Program-made: the position numbers and the translations under genes
Assembly (NCBI GenBank): GCA_023101885.1
Contig: JALPQD010000637.1
Location: 1 to 64,000, forward strand
DNA: 64,000 nt
Direction: 5' to 3'
From: Typhlomys cinereus
Lineage: Eukaryota; Chordata; Mammalia; Rodentia; Platacanthomyidae
Shown here: piece by piece, positions 63,831 through 64,000 of the stretch
How the letters are laid out: every line of letters starts with the position of its first letter
Position numbering within the stretch: the stretch's first letter is position 1
Notes under the pieces: model-generated
The model's database searches: none
Told to the model about the DNA's origin: nothing
What the model saw: only the letters and a program-made list of their open reading frames with translations

Positions 63831-64000
63831 ACACTGTCATAAGGTGCTGTGAGGAAACCCAAGTAGCCTTGTGGAGAAGGCCATGCAGGGAAGAAGGGGG
63901 GCATAGCCAATCTCCAGTCAGCAGTATCCAGAGCTGTCTACCTTCCAGCCAGGTGGGTGAGCTCATCTTGGACAGTGTAAATCCAGCGAACCCGCAGATG

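Overview
The window reads as gene-poor mammalian nuclear DNA from a rodent. Three things support this: B1, ID and B4-like SINEs, a very abundant B2-superfamily SINE (tRNA-like head, CA-rich 3' part, AATAAA tail), and many MT/ORR1/MLT1-type MaLR LTRs. The B2-like body differs from the mouse and rat B2 I know and could be a DIP-type element of jerboas (Dipodoidea). That species call is inference and untested. I see no host protein-coding gene that I can support, no rRNA or free-standing tRNA gene, and no CRISPR array. Almost every open frame I looked at lies in an interspersed repeat, a microsatellite or decayed retroviral sequence.

Layout. 1-5.2 kb: ID and B2-like SINEs, MaLR internal sequence with nested LTRs, and a SINE-in-SINE nest. 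5.4-10 kb: old L1 3' end, a long homopurine tract, B1-ID dimer, and a 285-bp solo LTR with a 5-bp target duplication. 10.2-18.19 kb: one two-LTR class I (gammaretrovirus-like) endogenous provirus lodged inside an antisense SINE. It keeps protease, reverse transcriptase, RNase H, integrase and envelope remnants. Gag is mostly gone, the envelope surface region is present twice, and a post-env segment carries an uninterrupted 91-codon ORF and two splice-acceptor-like sites. 18.2-25 kb: mostly unassigned sequence, a homeodomain-site cluster, a degenerate ~18-bp minisatellite, a 520-bp CA-rich block and an antisense L1 piece. 25-30 kb: stacked MaLR LTRs. 30-34.6 kb: nested SINEs. 34.69-35.17 kb: a repeat-free block dense in TAAT/ATTA cores, the best enhancer candidate. 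35.4-49 kb: alternating MaLR LTRs, SINEs and long unassigned stretches (38.6-41.6 and 42.2-45.7 kb). 49.8-54.2 kb: young SINEs with perfect target duplications, GATA/GACA arrays and a pair of inverted ~230-bp unidentified repeats. 54.2-64 kb: pyrimidine tract, MIR, split old L1, more MaLR LTRs, SINEs and a B1.

The informative content is historical: insertions inside insertions give a relative order (old L1 and MIR, then MaLR LTRs and B4-like SINEs, then B2-like SINEs and the provirus, then a CpG-rich B2-like subfamily). The items most worth checking are the post-env ORF region of the provirus, the duplicated envelope surface region, and the two homeodomain-site clusters.
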